This document shows positions 51,441 to 60,188 of a DNA stretch of 64,000 bases, one piece after another (position 1 is the first letter of the stretch; each line of letters opens with the position of its first letter). Both the position numbers and the translations under genes were made by a program. The notes under the pieces were generated by a model. The model had not been told where the DNA came from and searched no databases. It saw only the letters and a program-made list of their open reading frames with translations. The stretch comes from Ensifer adhaerens (GTDB lineage Bacteria; Pseudomonadota; Alphaproteobacteria; Rhizobiales; Rhizobiaceae): NCBI RefSeq assembly GCF_001270265.1, contig NZ_LGAP01000032.1, positions 1-64,000 on the forward strand, written 5' to 3'.

Positions 51441-54302
51441 CTACGCCACGACTTGTGGCGGTTCCGGCTTTGCCAGCCCGCCGAGATCGGGTTCGCCGCA
51501 GCGGGCGAGGATTGCGCTGCGTACCGCGTCGCGCAGCCGCAGAACGGATCCGAAGTCCGTGCCCGACGGCGCAATCGGCTCGCCGATCTCGACGCTGAGC
51601 GGCACATGTCTCGGAAACCATTGATTGCTTCGGAGCATTGATCTCGTTCCACGAATGACCCCCGGCAGGATCGCAAGGCCGGCTTCCGCCGCTACCTTGA
51701 ACGCACCGAGATAGAAGCCTGAAAGACCGGCTCTGCGCGTGAGGGTACCCTCCGGAAAGAAGACCAGCACACGGCCCGCGCGGGCAAGACCTGTCAACGC
51801 CTCGGCATCCTGGAGGCTCGCGGAAACGTCGTAGCGTTCGACGAAGGGAATACCGAGGCGCCGCAGCAGCGGGCCCGCGACGACGTGCTCGGCCAGTTCC
51901 CTCTTGGCGACGATCGCCGGTTCGCCCGGAAGGCCGGCGACCAGAACGAGCGCATCTGCATAACTCGAATGATTGAAGACCAGCATCGCGCCGCTCTTCG
52001 GGATGCGCTCCGTTCCCCCGGTAGAGACGGACACGCCCATGACTGCTAACGCAGTGCGCGCAGTCCACCGAACGGCACGCCAGCGCCAGGGGAGACGCGG
52101 GATAACGAGCACGGCGAGGGATCCGAGCAGCAGTGCAACGCCAAGAACCGTCCACCACCAGGCTGCATACAGCGCCTCCCGAAAGAGCCGCGCAGAGCGC
52201 CACATCTGAGGGACGGCACTCAGCAGTATCAAGCGTGTGAATTGCAGCGCGACGCTGTGTGGGGCGGATCCCATACGGCCCGCCTCGTAGAGCGCTTTCG
52301 CGGCGCTCCTGCGGATCTTGCCGCTCGATGTCTTGGGCACCGACCGCGGTGGGACCAGGACAACCTCGTCGGCCGGCGTGCCGGCGATGTCGGTCGTGAC
52401 GTCGATCACGCGCGCCTGCAGGGATGCTCGTGAAGCCGGATCGGTCTGGGCCGTCTCGGCGACGACCACCACTCGCTCGGTGCCGGAGTCCGGATCGGAT
52501 GTGCCGAAGACCACGACCCCTCCCTTGCGTATTCCCGGCAAGGCCCCCGCCGCCTCTTCGATTTCTTGCGGATAGAGATGGCGACCGGCACGAATGATGA
52601 TGTCCTTGACGCGGCCCGTGACGAAGACGTCGCCCCCGGCCATATAGGCGCGATCGCCGCTGTCGAGCCAGTCGTCATGGAAGAGCGCGCGGGTCTTTTC
52701 GTCGTTTCGGAAATAGCCGGCCGTCGCCGAGGGACCACGGAACTCGAGCCTTCCTTCCCGTCGTTCGCCGAGTTCATGGCCCGCTTCGTCGACAATCCGA
52801 ATCTCATGACCGGGCAATGGCTGGCCACAGGCGACGATTTCAAGGGCCGTATGGTCTTCCGGGCTGGCAGCTTCTGCCACGCCGCTTGTGGCCAAGCGAT
52901 CGCGATCGACGCGATCGACAACAGGCGGGCGTTCCAGCGGCGGAAAGGCGAGACCCACCGAATTCTCAGCAAGCCCATAGACCGGGGCCACCGCCTCAGC
53001 GGAAACGCCGTAACGGCCGAACCGCTCGATGAACCTGCGAAGCGTGCACGCGCTCACCGGCTCCGCGCCATTAGCGACCATACGCAGCGAAGAGAGATCA
53101 AGGCCCTCCAGGTCGGCGTCGGCAACCTTATTGAGGCAAATTTCGAAGCCGAAATTCGGCGAAGCGGAGAAGGTCGCCCGAAAGTTGTGCATCGCCCACA
53201 GCCAGGTTGCCGGCCTTCCAAGGAAGCTCAGAGGCGACATCGCGTAAAGCGGCGCGGCGTAGTAGAGGCATCCCAGCCACGCACCGATGAGACCCATGTC
53301 GTGGTAAAGCGGCAGCCAGCTCACAAAGGTGTCGGCGGAGCTTGCCTGCATGGCGCTGCCCATCGCGCGAATATTGGCAAGAAGATTGGCGTGGCTCAGC
53401 ACGACGCCCTTGGGATCGCCTGTACTGCCGGAGGTATATTGGATGAGCGCGACGGCATTCGGGTCGCAAGATCGGGGAAGGTCCACCGCTGCTGCCGCGC
53501 TCTCTATATCGGCGACGCAATCGACCGCGTTCAACGTGTCCACAAGCGCTCTGAGTAGTCCGGCAAGCCGTCGTGCCTCCGGCATCGTGATAAGCAGGCG
53601 GGCGCCCGCATTGCCGAGAATGCCGGTCTGGCGGCGGACATGCTCCTCAAGCTGTGCAAGCCGTGTCGGGGGGTATATCGGAACCGGAATGGCGCCGGCG
53701 TAAAGGATCCCGAAGAACGCGACGAAGAAATCGATGCCGGTTGGCAGCATCAGTGCCACCCGGTCACCCGGAACGACGCCGCGGACGATGAGACCCCCGG
53801 CAATCCGGCGCGCTCTCGTCGCAAGTTCTCCATAGGTCAGGGCTCCGATACTGGTCACCTCATCCTGCAACACGGTCAGATGAAGTCGGTCCGAATGCTG
53901 CGTCGCATGCCACTCCAGCGTTTCGACCACCGTGCGTGCCTCCGTCGCAGCCGGAACGGAGGACAGAACGGCGGCCGGCCGTGTACTCGGCGCGATCCGC
54001 TCCGACGCGGGTTGCGCCCGCTCCAAGGCTTGCACAAGGTCAAGGACCGTCTCCGCCCCGGCGACGATTTCGGCGGGCAATTGCACGCGAAATGCGCGCT
54101 CGATCCGCAAGGCCAGTTCAGTCCGGCCGAGGCTGTCGATGCCGAGATCGCGTTCGATGCGGCTCGACGGGACGACGTCCATGGCTCGATCGTGCCGAAG
54201 ATGCACTTCGCGCACAAATTCCTTAACGATCGCAATCATCTCGCGACCGCGCAAATCCTGCTCTTGAACAGGTGAAATCGGCTGCCCAGCTTCCGTCGCC
54301 AT
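51441..54302 (-). CDS. ACP - fatty acyl-AMP ligase - acyltransferase fusion protein
   Basis: A 953-residue trifunctional protein. Residues 15-95 form an acyl carrier domain with attachment S57 (GIDSLGRTEL). Residues about 130-690 form an adenylating ligase of the FAAL type (YTSGSTGDPKG near 297; SGDRAYMAGGD; a KTSSGKIRR C-terminal loop). After a membrane region (about 700-740) comes a PlsC acyltransferase with NHSSYAD (777) and FPEGT (849-853). It could activate a fatty acid, load it on its own carrier domain and transfer it to a lysolipid. ATG 54302 lies close to a TATAAT box, so the mRNA may be leaderless. Target lipid unknown. Confidence 0.85.
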   Translation of the reverse strand: MATEAGQPISPVQEQDLRGREMIAIVKEFVREVHLRHDRAMDVVPSSRIERDLGIDSLGRTELALRIERAFRVQLPAEIVAGAETVLDLVQALERAQPASERIAPSTRPAAVLSSVPAATEARTVVETLEWHATQHSDRLHLTVLQDEVTSIGALTYGELATRARRIAGGLIVRGVVPGDRVALMLPTGIDFFVAFFGILYAGAIPVPIYPPTRLAQLEEHVRRQTGILGNAGARLLITMPEARRLAGLLRALVDTLNAVDCVADIESAAAAVDLPRSCDPNAVALIQYTSGSTGDPKGVVLSHANLLANIRAMGSAMQASSADTFVSWLPLYHDMGLIGAWLGCLYYAAPLYAMSPLSFLGRPATWLWAMHNFRATFSASPNFGFEICLNKVADADLEGLDLSSLRMVANGAEPVSACTLRRFIERFGRYGVSAEAVAPVYGLAENSVGLAFPPLERPPVVDRVDRDRLATSGVAEAASPEDHTALEIVACGQPLPGHEIRIVDEAGHELGERREGRLEFRGPSATAGYFRNDEKTRALFHDDWLDSGDRAYMAGGDVFVTGRVKDIIIRAGRHLYPQEIEEAAGALPGIRKGGVVVFGTSDPDSGTERVVVVAETAQTDPASRASLQARVIDVTTDIAGTPADEVVLVPPRSVPKTSSGKIRRSAAKALYEAGRMGSAPHSVALQFTRLILLSAVPQMWRSARLFREALYAAWWWTVLGVALLLGSLAVLVIPRLPWRWRAVRWTARTALAVMGVSVSTGGTERIPKSGAMLVFNHSSYADALVLVAGLPGEPAIVAKRELAEHVVAGPLLRRLGIPFVERYDVSASLQDAEALTGLARAGRVLVFFPEGTLTRRAGLSGFYLGAFKVAAEAGLAILPGVIRGTRSMLRSNQWFPRHVPLSVEIGEPIAPSGTDFGSVLRLRDAVRSAILARCGEPDLGGLAKPEPPQVVA

Positions 54303-54850
54303 AAGCAATTATTATAGCGCAACGCGTCGCGTTCGTCTTGGTGCGTATCAGTAACGGAATTGCCGGCCACGGTTCTTTTGCGTGGAAGCTATTGGAGGCA
54401 CTGCAAGCCCGCTTACCTAATCCATCGCATATAGAGCACGGCCACGTCAGTATCAGACGTCCGTTCGGCCGTTGCTCCACACCGGCGTCCACTTTCGCGG
54501 TCCCGCGTCCATGGACATTTGTTCTTTTCCTTCTCCCTCCGCGATCGCTTAGGGACTATACTTGTTTGTAGCGTCTGTTGCAGTGAGGATCGTTGTTGCT
54601 CGCTGCCGTTGGCCTGGACGGCTTGATGTAGCACACCGCCGCTGAAGACACTGCCGACTGACAGTCGCCATGGAATCGAAGCGTCACGCCTCCGTCATGA
54701 CATCTGGTCAGGAACGTTTCAGGAGCCTTGGGCGTAGCGAGCTGCGCATCGAACCGGGGAGGACTCAACCGGCACTCCGCTCTTCGGAGGGTTGAGCGGC
54801 GAATGCAACAGTGAGGGATGTACTGATCACGGCAGGGAGGCGTTGCACTG
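54303..54850. other. gene-free divergent intergenic region with a TATAAT box
   Basis: About 550 bases separate two divergent genes. On the minus strand TATAAT (54316-54311) lies eight bases before the acyltransferase fusion's ATG; the -35 match (AAGACG) is weak. On the plus strand GGGAGG precedes the GTG at 54851. Nothing else supported. Confidence 0.4.
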
Positions 54851-56770
54851 GTGGAGCCGCAACTGGGAAAGCAGCCGCAGCCGACCCCCGTCTCCTCGAT
54901 GCGCAGCTTCTGGGGGCTGATGTGGGCCTATTGGTTCTCCGACAGTTGGCAGGAGGCTTGGGGACTGGCGGCGATCATCGTCGTGCTTACGGCCCTGTCG
55001 GCAATGGCCAGCGTCTGGTTCGCCGAGGCGTCGGGCGAACTTGTCAGCGCAATCGCCTTCCTCCACCATCCGGAAAACCCGACAACGCTCAAGTCGCTTC
55101 TGGCAAGCGCCGTGACCTTGGCCGCGATCGTCGTACTCAAGGAAGTCGGTTTCACCGCAGTCCGCCACTTCTTCTCGACGAGCCTGCATCGCAAGTGGCG
55201 CGCCTGGCTTGACCGGCGTTTCAACGACGCACTGCTCGACCGCAACCATACGCATTTTCACCTGCAGCACGGCGCGGTGGACGCCATTCCGTCCGACGCC
55301 GCAGTGCCGGACAATATCGACCAGCGCATCCAGGAATCGATCAAGGGCATGACCGGCGGCGCCATCGGGCTTGCCATGGGCATCGCCGGCGTGGTCCTGT
55401 CGCTCCTCTTTGTCGGGGGCAAAATCATTGAAACGTCCACCAAGGTCAGCGGACTGGAGTTCCTTGGCAGTTACGCCAGCGCCTGCCTGACGCTTGTGGC
55501 CGTCGTCGTCTATGTCCCCGCCAACACGCTTTTGGCTGTGAAGATCGGAGCGATCCAGCAAAGGCTGGATGTCAGGATGCAATGGGCCGAGGGCAGCTAC
55601 CGCCGCGAACTGACTACGCTTCTCCACCGCAGTTTCCACGTCGCGGCCGCCGGCGGCGAGGAAGCACAGAACGGTGTTCACAGGCGGCGCTATCTCGACA
55701 TTGACCGCACCTGGGCAAGGCTCAACATTCTGACCGCGAGCTATATGGGTTTCGAACTCGTCTACAACTTTTTCAGCTCGCGCATCGTCGCCTACGCGCC
55801 CGGGCTGCTCCCCTATGTGGAGGCCAGGCTCAGCTTGCAAGCATACGTAACCGGCGCGGAGCTCGCCAATGCGATCATCAACGATTGTTCGTGGTTCATC
55901 CACGTCATGCCCGACATAGCGAGGCTCAGGGCGAACGCGGACCGCATTACCGACCTTGCAAGGGCCATCGAAGACGTGCAGCGGCCGCGCGATTTCTATG
56001 CCCACACCGGTCACGCCGAACTGCACTATACCCGGCAGGATCCTGAGTTCGGCTTGACGATCCGGCATCTTGAACTGATGCACCCGGGCGATGATCAACC
56101 CTTCGTCACCACCGGGCTCCTCCACTTCGACCATGGCGAATGGACGCTTCTCGTCGGCGAATCGGGCAGCGGCAAGTCGTCGTTGCTCAAAGCGTTCAAC
56201 GGACTCTGGCCGCATGGCCGTGGCACCATTGCCTTGCCCAGGAGGGTGCGGACCCTCTATGCCGCGCAGGACATAAAGCTGCCGACAATATCGCTGAAGG
56301 AACTGATTTGCCTCCCCGATCCCGTCGAGGCGCACTCAGATACTGAGGCCGCCGCAGCGTTGACAAAAGCCGGCCTTGCCGATTTCATCGGCGACCTTGC
56401 CGAGGAGGGGCGCGACAACCAAAGCTGGGACCAGCTTCTTTCCGGCGGTCAGAAGCAAAAGCTCGTTCTGGCGCGGATCCTGTTACTGCGCCCGGGGCTC
56501 CTGTTTCTCGACGAACCGACCAGCGCTCTCGACCGCGAGGCGACGGTCGCCTTTCACCAGGCCCTCAAGGACGATTGCCCTGGCGCGACAGTGATCAGCG
56601 TCATGCACGACGCCACGCCTCCGAAATCTGCAAGCGGCGAGGAGTTCTTTGACAACGTGCTCGTCATCGCCGGTGGCTCTTTGACCAAGACGCGGCTGTC
56701 GAGACCGACAGGCGGTCCCGTCGGCCCCGCGCGCGTGAGGCGGCGTGGGGAAAAATGGCCCGTAGACTGA
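54851..56770 (+). CDS. ABC transporter, fused permease-ATPase of the YddA/SbmA-BacA type
   Basis: A 639-residue half-transporter. The N-terminal membrane domain (about 1-370) has SbmA/BacA-like segments such as WFSDSWQEAWGL and ALSAMASVWFAE, and NWRxWLT-type RKWRAWLDRRFND; the C-terminal ATPase has Walker A GESGSGKSS (about 434), LSGGQKQ (about 529) and LLFLDEPTSALD. Members of this class move peptides, bleomycin-like antibiotics or vitamin B12 and very long fatty acids. The start is GTG 54851 after GGGAGG. The C-terminal 25 residues are arginine-rich and unlike the family. The ligand is unknown. Confidence 0.82.
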   Translation: MEPQLGKQPQPTPVSSMRSFWGLMWAYWFSDSWQEAWGLAAIIVVLTALSAMASVWFAEASGELVSAIAFLHHPENPTTLKSLLASAVTLAAIVVLKEVGFTAVRHFFSTSLHRKWRAWLDRRFNDALLDRNHTHFHLQHGAVDAIPSDAAVPDNIDQRIQESIKGMTGGAIGLAMGIAGVVLSLLFVGGKIIETSTKVSGLEFLGSYASACLTLVAVVVYVPANTLLAVKIGAIQQRLDVRMQWAEGSYRRELTTLLHRSFHVAAAGGEEAQNGVHRRRYLDIDRTWARLNILTASYMGFELVYNFFSSRIVAYAPGLLPYVEARLSLQAYVTGAELANAIINDCSWFIHVMPDIARLRANADRITDLARAIEDVQRPRDFYAHTGHAELHYTRQDPEFGLTIRHLELMHPGDDQPFVTTGLLHFDHGEWTLLVGESGSGKSSLLKAFNGLWPHGRGTIALPRRVRTLYAAQDIKLPTISLKELICLPDPVEAHSDTEAAAALTKAGLADFIGDLAEEGRDNQSWDQLLSGGQKQKLVLARILLLRPGLLFLDEPTSALDREATVAFHQALKDDCPGATVISVMHDATPPKSASGEEFFDNVLVIAGGSLTKTRLSRPTGGPVGPARVRRRGEKWPVD

Positions 56771-57090
56771 CGTGAGGAGCACGTCAGGTCGTTACCCGGT
56801 TCGACGCCTTCTTCGCTGGCCGATGGCGCGATTACGCGCGGCGCTGTAGGGAACGGCCGCCATCCCAAAGGGTCTGGATGGGGCCTGCGGCGCGGGCGCG
56901 GCTTGGCGGTCTGCGGTATTGCCTTCGCGATCCCAAGGTGCGAGCCTTCACAGGGCGCTTTTGGCGCCCGGCGAAATAGCAAAAAAATGCCCGGCACAAA
57001 GTGGCCGGGCAAGCAGCAGGGCCTTGGCTCGTCCCTGCGGGGAAGCTCTTCCTCCCGAAGCTTTGGATATTTCAGGTCGCTGCGGACCAC
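56771..57090. other. intergenic stretch between convergent genes
   Basis: About 320 bases with no gene. It contains the terminator of the NarK-like gene at 56981-57011. Confidence 0.5.
56981..57011 (-). terminator. Rho-independent terminator of the NarK-like gene
   Basis: On the minus strand TGCCCGGCCAC and GTGCCGGGCA pair with one bulge around a short loop, followed by a run of seven T (AAAAAAA at 56981-56987 on the plus strand), about 80 bases beyond the gene's stop. Confidence 0.85.
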
Positions 57091-58365
57091 CTATTGAGCA
57101 AAGGCGCCGGCTGGCATGTCTTCTTCGGCGCGGCGCTTGAACTGCCGTATCGAGGCGGTCATCCAGACGAGGGAAACCGCAACGATCGCGAAGAGCAGCA
57201 TGAAACAGCTCGACCAGAGGCCGGTCGCATCCTTGAGAAAGCCGAAAGCGATCGGCAGGACGAAGCCGCCAAGACCGCCCATCATACCAACGATGCCGCC
57301 GACGGCGCCGACACTGGCGGGGTAATAGGCGGGAATATGCTTGTAGACCGCCGCCTTGCCAAGGCTCATGAAAAAGCCGAGCACAAAGATCACGCAGACA
57401 AAGACGGCCGGGGTGACAGCAATCGGCATTACTCCGCCCGCCCCACCTGCAGGTACGGATAGAATGAGCGTCGCCACGGCCGCGACCGTAAACATCGCGT
57501 ACATGATCTTGCGTGCACCGATCTTATCGGAAAGCATGCCGCCATAGGCGCGGAAGATGCTGCCGGGGATCGAATAGGCTGCTGCGATCATGCCGGCGGT
57601 CTCGATGCGAAAGCCGTAGACGCCGACCAGGTAGCGCGGCAGCCAAAGCGACAGGGCAACGAAGCCGCCAAAGGCGAAGAAGTAGTAGAGAGCGAAGCGC
57701 CAGACTTGAATGTTCCTGAGCGGCTCGAACTCTTGCAGGAAGCTCTTGCGCGGAGCTTGGTGATTGTGGCGCGCGCGAAATTGCGGATCGTCGTTCGTGG
57801 AAAACCAGAAGACGGCGGCAGTGACGAGCAGCACTGCGGCCCAGATTTGTGCGACGACCTGCCAGCCGAAGGCAACGAGAACAAGTGGTGCCGCAAACTT
57901 GGTCACAGCTGCACCGACATTGCCGGCGCCGAAAATACCAAGCGCCGTTCCCTGTTTTTCCGGCGGAAAGAAGGGCGAGACGTAGGCGACACCGACGGCG
58001 AAGGAACCGCCCGCCAGGCCGACGCCGAGGCCGGCGAGCAGCATTTCGGGATAGGTCGTCGCATGGGCGAGGAGGAACGTGGCAAGGGCCGCAGCCACCA
58101 TGGTGACGGTGTAGACGAGCCGACCGCCATAGCGACCGGTCCATATTCCCAGCACAATGCGGATCAGCGAGCCGGTGAGGATCGGCATCCCAATCAGCAG
58201 ACCGAATTGCGCTTCGGTGAGGCCGAGTTCGTCCTTAATGCGCACGCCGATGATGGAAAAGATCGTCCATACGGCAAAACAGATGGTGAAGGCAGTTGTG
58301 GAGACCCACAGCGCGCGGGCCTGTTCGCTTGCGGAGATCTTTTGTGTCTGGTGAAGAGCGGGCAT
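57091..58365 (-). CDS. MFS nitrate/nitrite transporter (NarK family)
   Basis: A 424-residue major facilitator with 12 helices. GLLIGMPILTGSLIRIVLGI contains the conserved R used for anion binding, FPPEKQGTALGIFGAGNVGA is the nitrate-signature-like loop, and VGGIVGMMGGLGGFVLPI is the second signature. ATG 58365 follows GGGAGAAG. No nitrate or nitrite reductase gene is nearby. An IS21 remnant lies upstream. Confidence 0.87.
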   Translation of the reverse strand: MPALHQTQKISASEQARALWVSTTAFTICFAVWTIFSIIGVRIKDELGLTEAQFGLLIGMPILTGSLIRIVLGIWTGRYGGRLVYTVTMVAAALATFLLAHATTYPEMLLAGLGVGLAGGSFAVGVAYVSPFFPPEKQGTALGIFGAGNVGAAVTKFAAPLVLVAFGWQVVAQIWAAVLLVTAAVFWFSTNDDPQFRARHNHQAPRKSFLQEFEPLRNIQVWRFALYYFFAFGGFVALSLWLPRYLVGVYGFRIETAGMIAAAYSIPGSIFRAYGGMLSDKIGARKIMYAMFTVAAVATLILSVPAGGAGGVMPIAVTPAVFVCVIFVLGFFMSLGKAAVYKHIPAYYPASVGAVGGIVGMMGGLGGFVLPIAFGFLKDATGLWSSCFMLLFAIVAVSLVWMTASIRQFKRRAEEDMPAGAFAQ

Positions 58366-58650
58366 AGCTTCTCCCGGCGCGTCGCGCGGCGCCATTCTCT
58401 CGTTGATCCTGGGAACGCCACGAGCGAAGACAGCGTCCATCGGAATGGGCGCGTCGACCCTGCTCGGCAACTTTGCAATAGGCGCGCGACATTGGGCGCC
58501 GACGGCGGTGTCTGCTCGGGCTCAAGATCAAGGAAGCAAATGGTGTGCCAATTGGAGAAGAATTGAACGCTTATTGATTTCAATAGTTTAGCCAACGAGC
58601 CGTCGGCGGGACTTTCTGCGATGATCAAATAGTAGCCCATCGGGAGGGTA

Positions 58651-58833
58651 TTGCTCAATTATCGTGCAGTCCTTGTCGGTGGCACGGGAACCGGAAAGGG
58701 CCATCTGGCCATCGCGATTGCCCGTGCGCTGATCCGCAACGGAACACGTGGGCGTTTCTTCAACGTCGTCGATCTGGTCAATCAGTTGGAAACGGAAACG
58801 CGCAGCGGCATGCAAGGGCGGACGGCTGACTAA
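58651..58833 (+). mobile_element. IS21-family IstB ATPase fragment
   Basis: Sixty codons match the Walker A part of the IS21 helper ATPase: VGGTGTGKGHLAIAIARALI (usual T after GK is G), then RGRFFNVVDLVNQLETE and a truncated QGRTAD. There is no IstA, no full IstB and no inverted repeat, so it is a dead insertion-sequence remnant. Confidence 0.75.
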
Positions 58834-59216
58834 ACGCGACCGCCTTGCTGTGGCGGTTTGCATTTATTGTCTGACAAGCAGGCGCCGGGATGAGCTCTGA
58901 CAATGTAGATCAAAGGTTTCCAGGAAAGGGGTTTGGTCGGCCCCCCAGGAAAGTGGAGGGCCGACCGCTCCCGGTACAGTGATGCACCTTGCGTCCAGAC
59001 AAAGTGCGCCACCAGGGTCGGTACAACCTAACCCACAGCCGTCGCCGCCGCTATCGGACCACAGTCCCGAAGCCTGTACGCAATGGTCCGATGAAGCTCA
59101 GGCACATGCCCGTTTCTTTGTATATCTTACACTTCTGAGTGTTTGATTTCCTGAGCCAATCGAAACGATGCGCAACAGAGACTGCTCTTTCGTAAGGTGC
59201 CGCGGGGAGACAAGCC
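58834..59216. other. gene-free stretch with one stem-loop
   Basis: About 380 bases. A strong stem-loop at 58935-58966 (GGTCGGCCC and GGGCCGACC) is not followed by T residues. No gene seen. Confidence 0.4.
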
Positions 59217-59573
59217 CTAACCACGGATAACCCAAGCCCCTAGCACAAGCAGGACAAGGGGTGGGCCTAGCAGCATGCCGCCGAAAAGCAAAGCCGCTTT
59301 CTGTACCTCCCTGCCGGCTTGAAGTCGGCTCCCAATCTCGTCCGGCACGACAATGCTCGGGCTTCCAGATGTACCGGCCCTCTCCCTCATGGCGGCTACC
59401 GCTTTCTCGGCTTTCCAGCCGTCGGTGATCACTACCCAGCCCCTGACGAAGATGGAGCCTCCATCTGTCACGTCTCGCCGCCGTCCTTCAATTTCTACGT
59501 AGACGACCAGCGTCAGCACCCAAAGTGCAGAGACGATCAGCCACAATCGAAAGAAACCGCGTCGGAAATTCAT
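59217..59573 (-). CDS. small membrane protein of unknown function
   Basis: A 118-residue protein with an N-terminal helix (FRLWLIVSALWVLTLVVYVE) and a C-terminal helix (ALLFGGMLLGPPLVLLVLGA), enclosing a polar domain. ATG 59573 is used. It is unrecognised. A possible upstream partner of 50 residues (59622-59774) lies 48 bases away on the same strand. Confidence 0.55.
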   Translation of the reverse strand: MNFRRGFFRLWLIVSALWVLTLVVYVEIEGRRRDVTDGGSIFVRGWVVITDGWKAEKAVAAMRERAGTSGSPSIVVPDEIGSRLQAGREVQKAALLFGGMLLGPPLVLLVLGAWVIRG

Positions 59574-59621
59574 CTTGCGCCCCGTCCAATGACGCGAGGA
59601 TAGCACAGCGGCGTTTAGCGA

Positions 59622-59774
59622 CTAGTTGAGTATTTGGAGCGTGTCGTCCGCTAACTCAGCAGGCAGTCCTACGGCAAGCTGGTGGTCGACCACCGCTGGC
59701 CTCCCGGTGAACACGTCGAACACCGTTGAAGTCCCGTCCAGTTCAAGCCTTAGGTCATATCGCTTGGTGACCAA
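59622..59774 (-). CDS. possible small protein, 50 codons, TTG start
   Basis: Behind GGGAGG, a TTG at 59774 opens LVTKRYDLRLELDGTSTVFD, continuing to VFTGRPAVVDHQLAVGL and LQILN. The composition is protein-like (alternating strands), but no family is recognised and the rare start lowers confidence. It would lie upstream of the 59217-59573 gene. Confidence 0.35.
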   Translation of the reverse strand: MVTKRYDLRLELDGTSTVFDVFTGRPAVVDHQLAVGLPAELADDTLQILN

Positions 59775-59797
59775 GGCCCTGCCTCCCTGAAAGCGGC

Positions 59798-59925
59798 ATG
59801 GTCTCCGTTGGCCAACAAGCCTACGTCGGCCTCGGGGGTTACGCGTTGATGGTGTGTCTCGCCTTTTTCGGCCTTCCGCCTTCGGTCTCGATTCTCGGAG
59901 CCATGGTCGTGCCCGCGGCGGCCAA
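59798..59925 (+). pseudogene. fragment of a LivM-type ABC permease
   Basis: About 42 codons read VSVGQQAYVGLGGYALMVCL, then AFFGLPPSVSILGAMVVPA, matching the N-terminal region of branched-chain amino acid permeases. The frame then continues into unrelated sequence with KPYDRKMFSFCASNDVI. The Liv-like similarity is not from the operon at 19.7 kb, so it is a stray fragment. Confidence 0.55.
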
Positions 59926-60188
59926 GCCCTATGATCGAAAGATGTTCTCATTCTGTGCTTCGAATGACGTGATTGTTCTCACGCAGCGCATTTGCGAGGC
60001 AGCGCCGTCGTGGACCCACCGGGAAGGCGGAAATTTAATTTTGTACACGCGTACATTTTGTCATTCACCTGTTATCGGGCCTGTCTAAACCGACCCGCGT
60101 TGATGACCTGCTCAACGCTTCCGCGGCCGCGCACGGCGGTGTGTCGCACAGGCGGGGAAAGCCAGTTCCAATCTTCGGGGGTTAGCCA

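Noticed and set aside
54827-56335. 502-codon minus-strand frame opposite the fused ABC transporter
   Set aside because: Antisense shadow; the plus-strand gene has all ABC motifs.
58935-58966. Strong stem-loop as a terminator
   Set aside because: No T-run on either strand and no gene end beside it.
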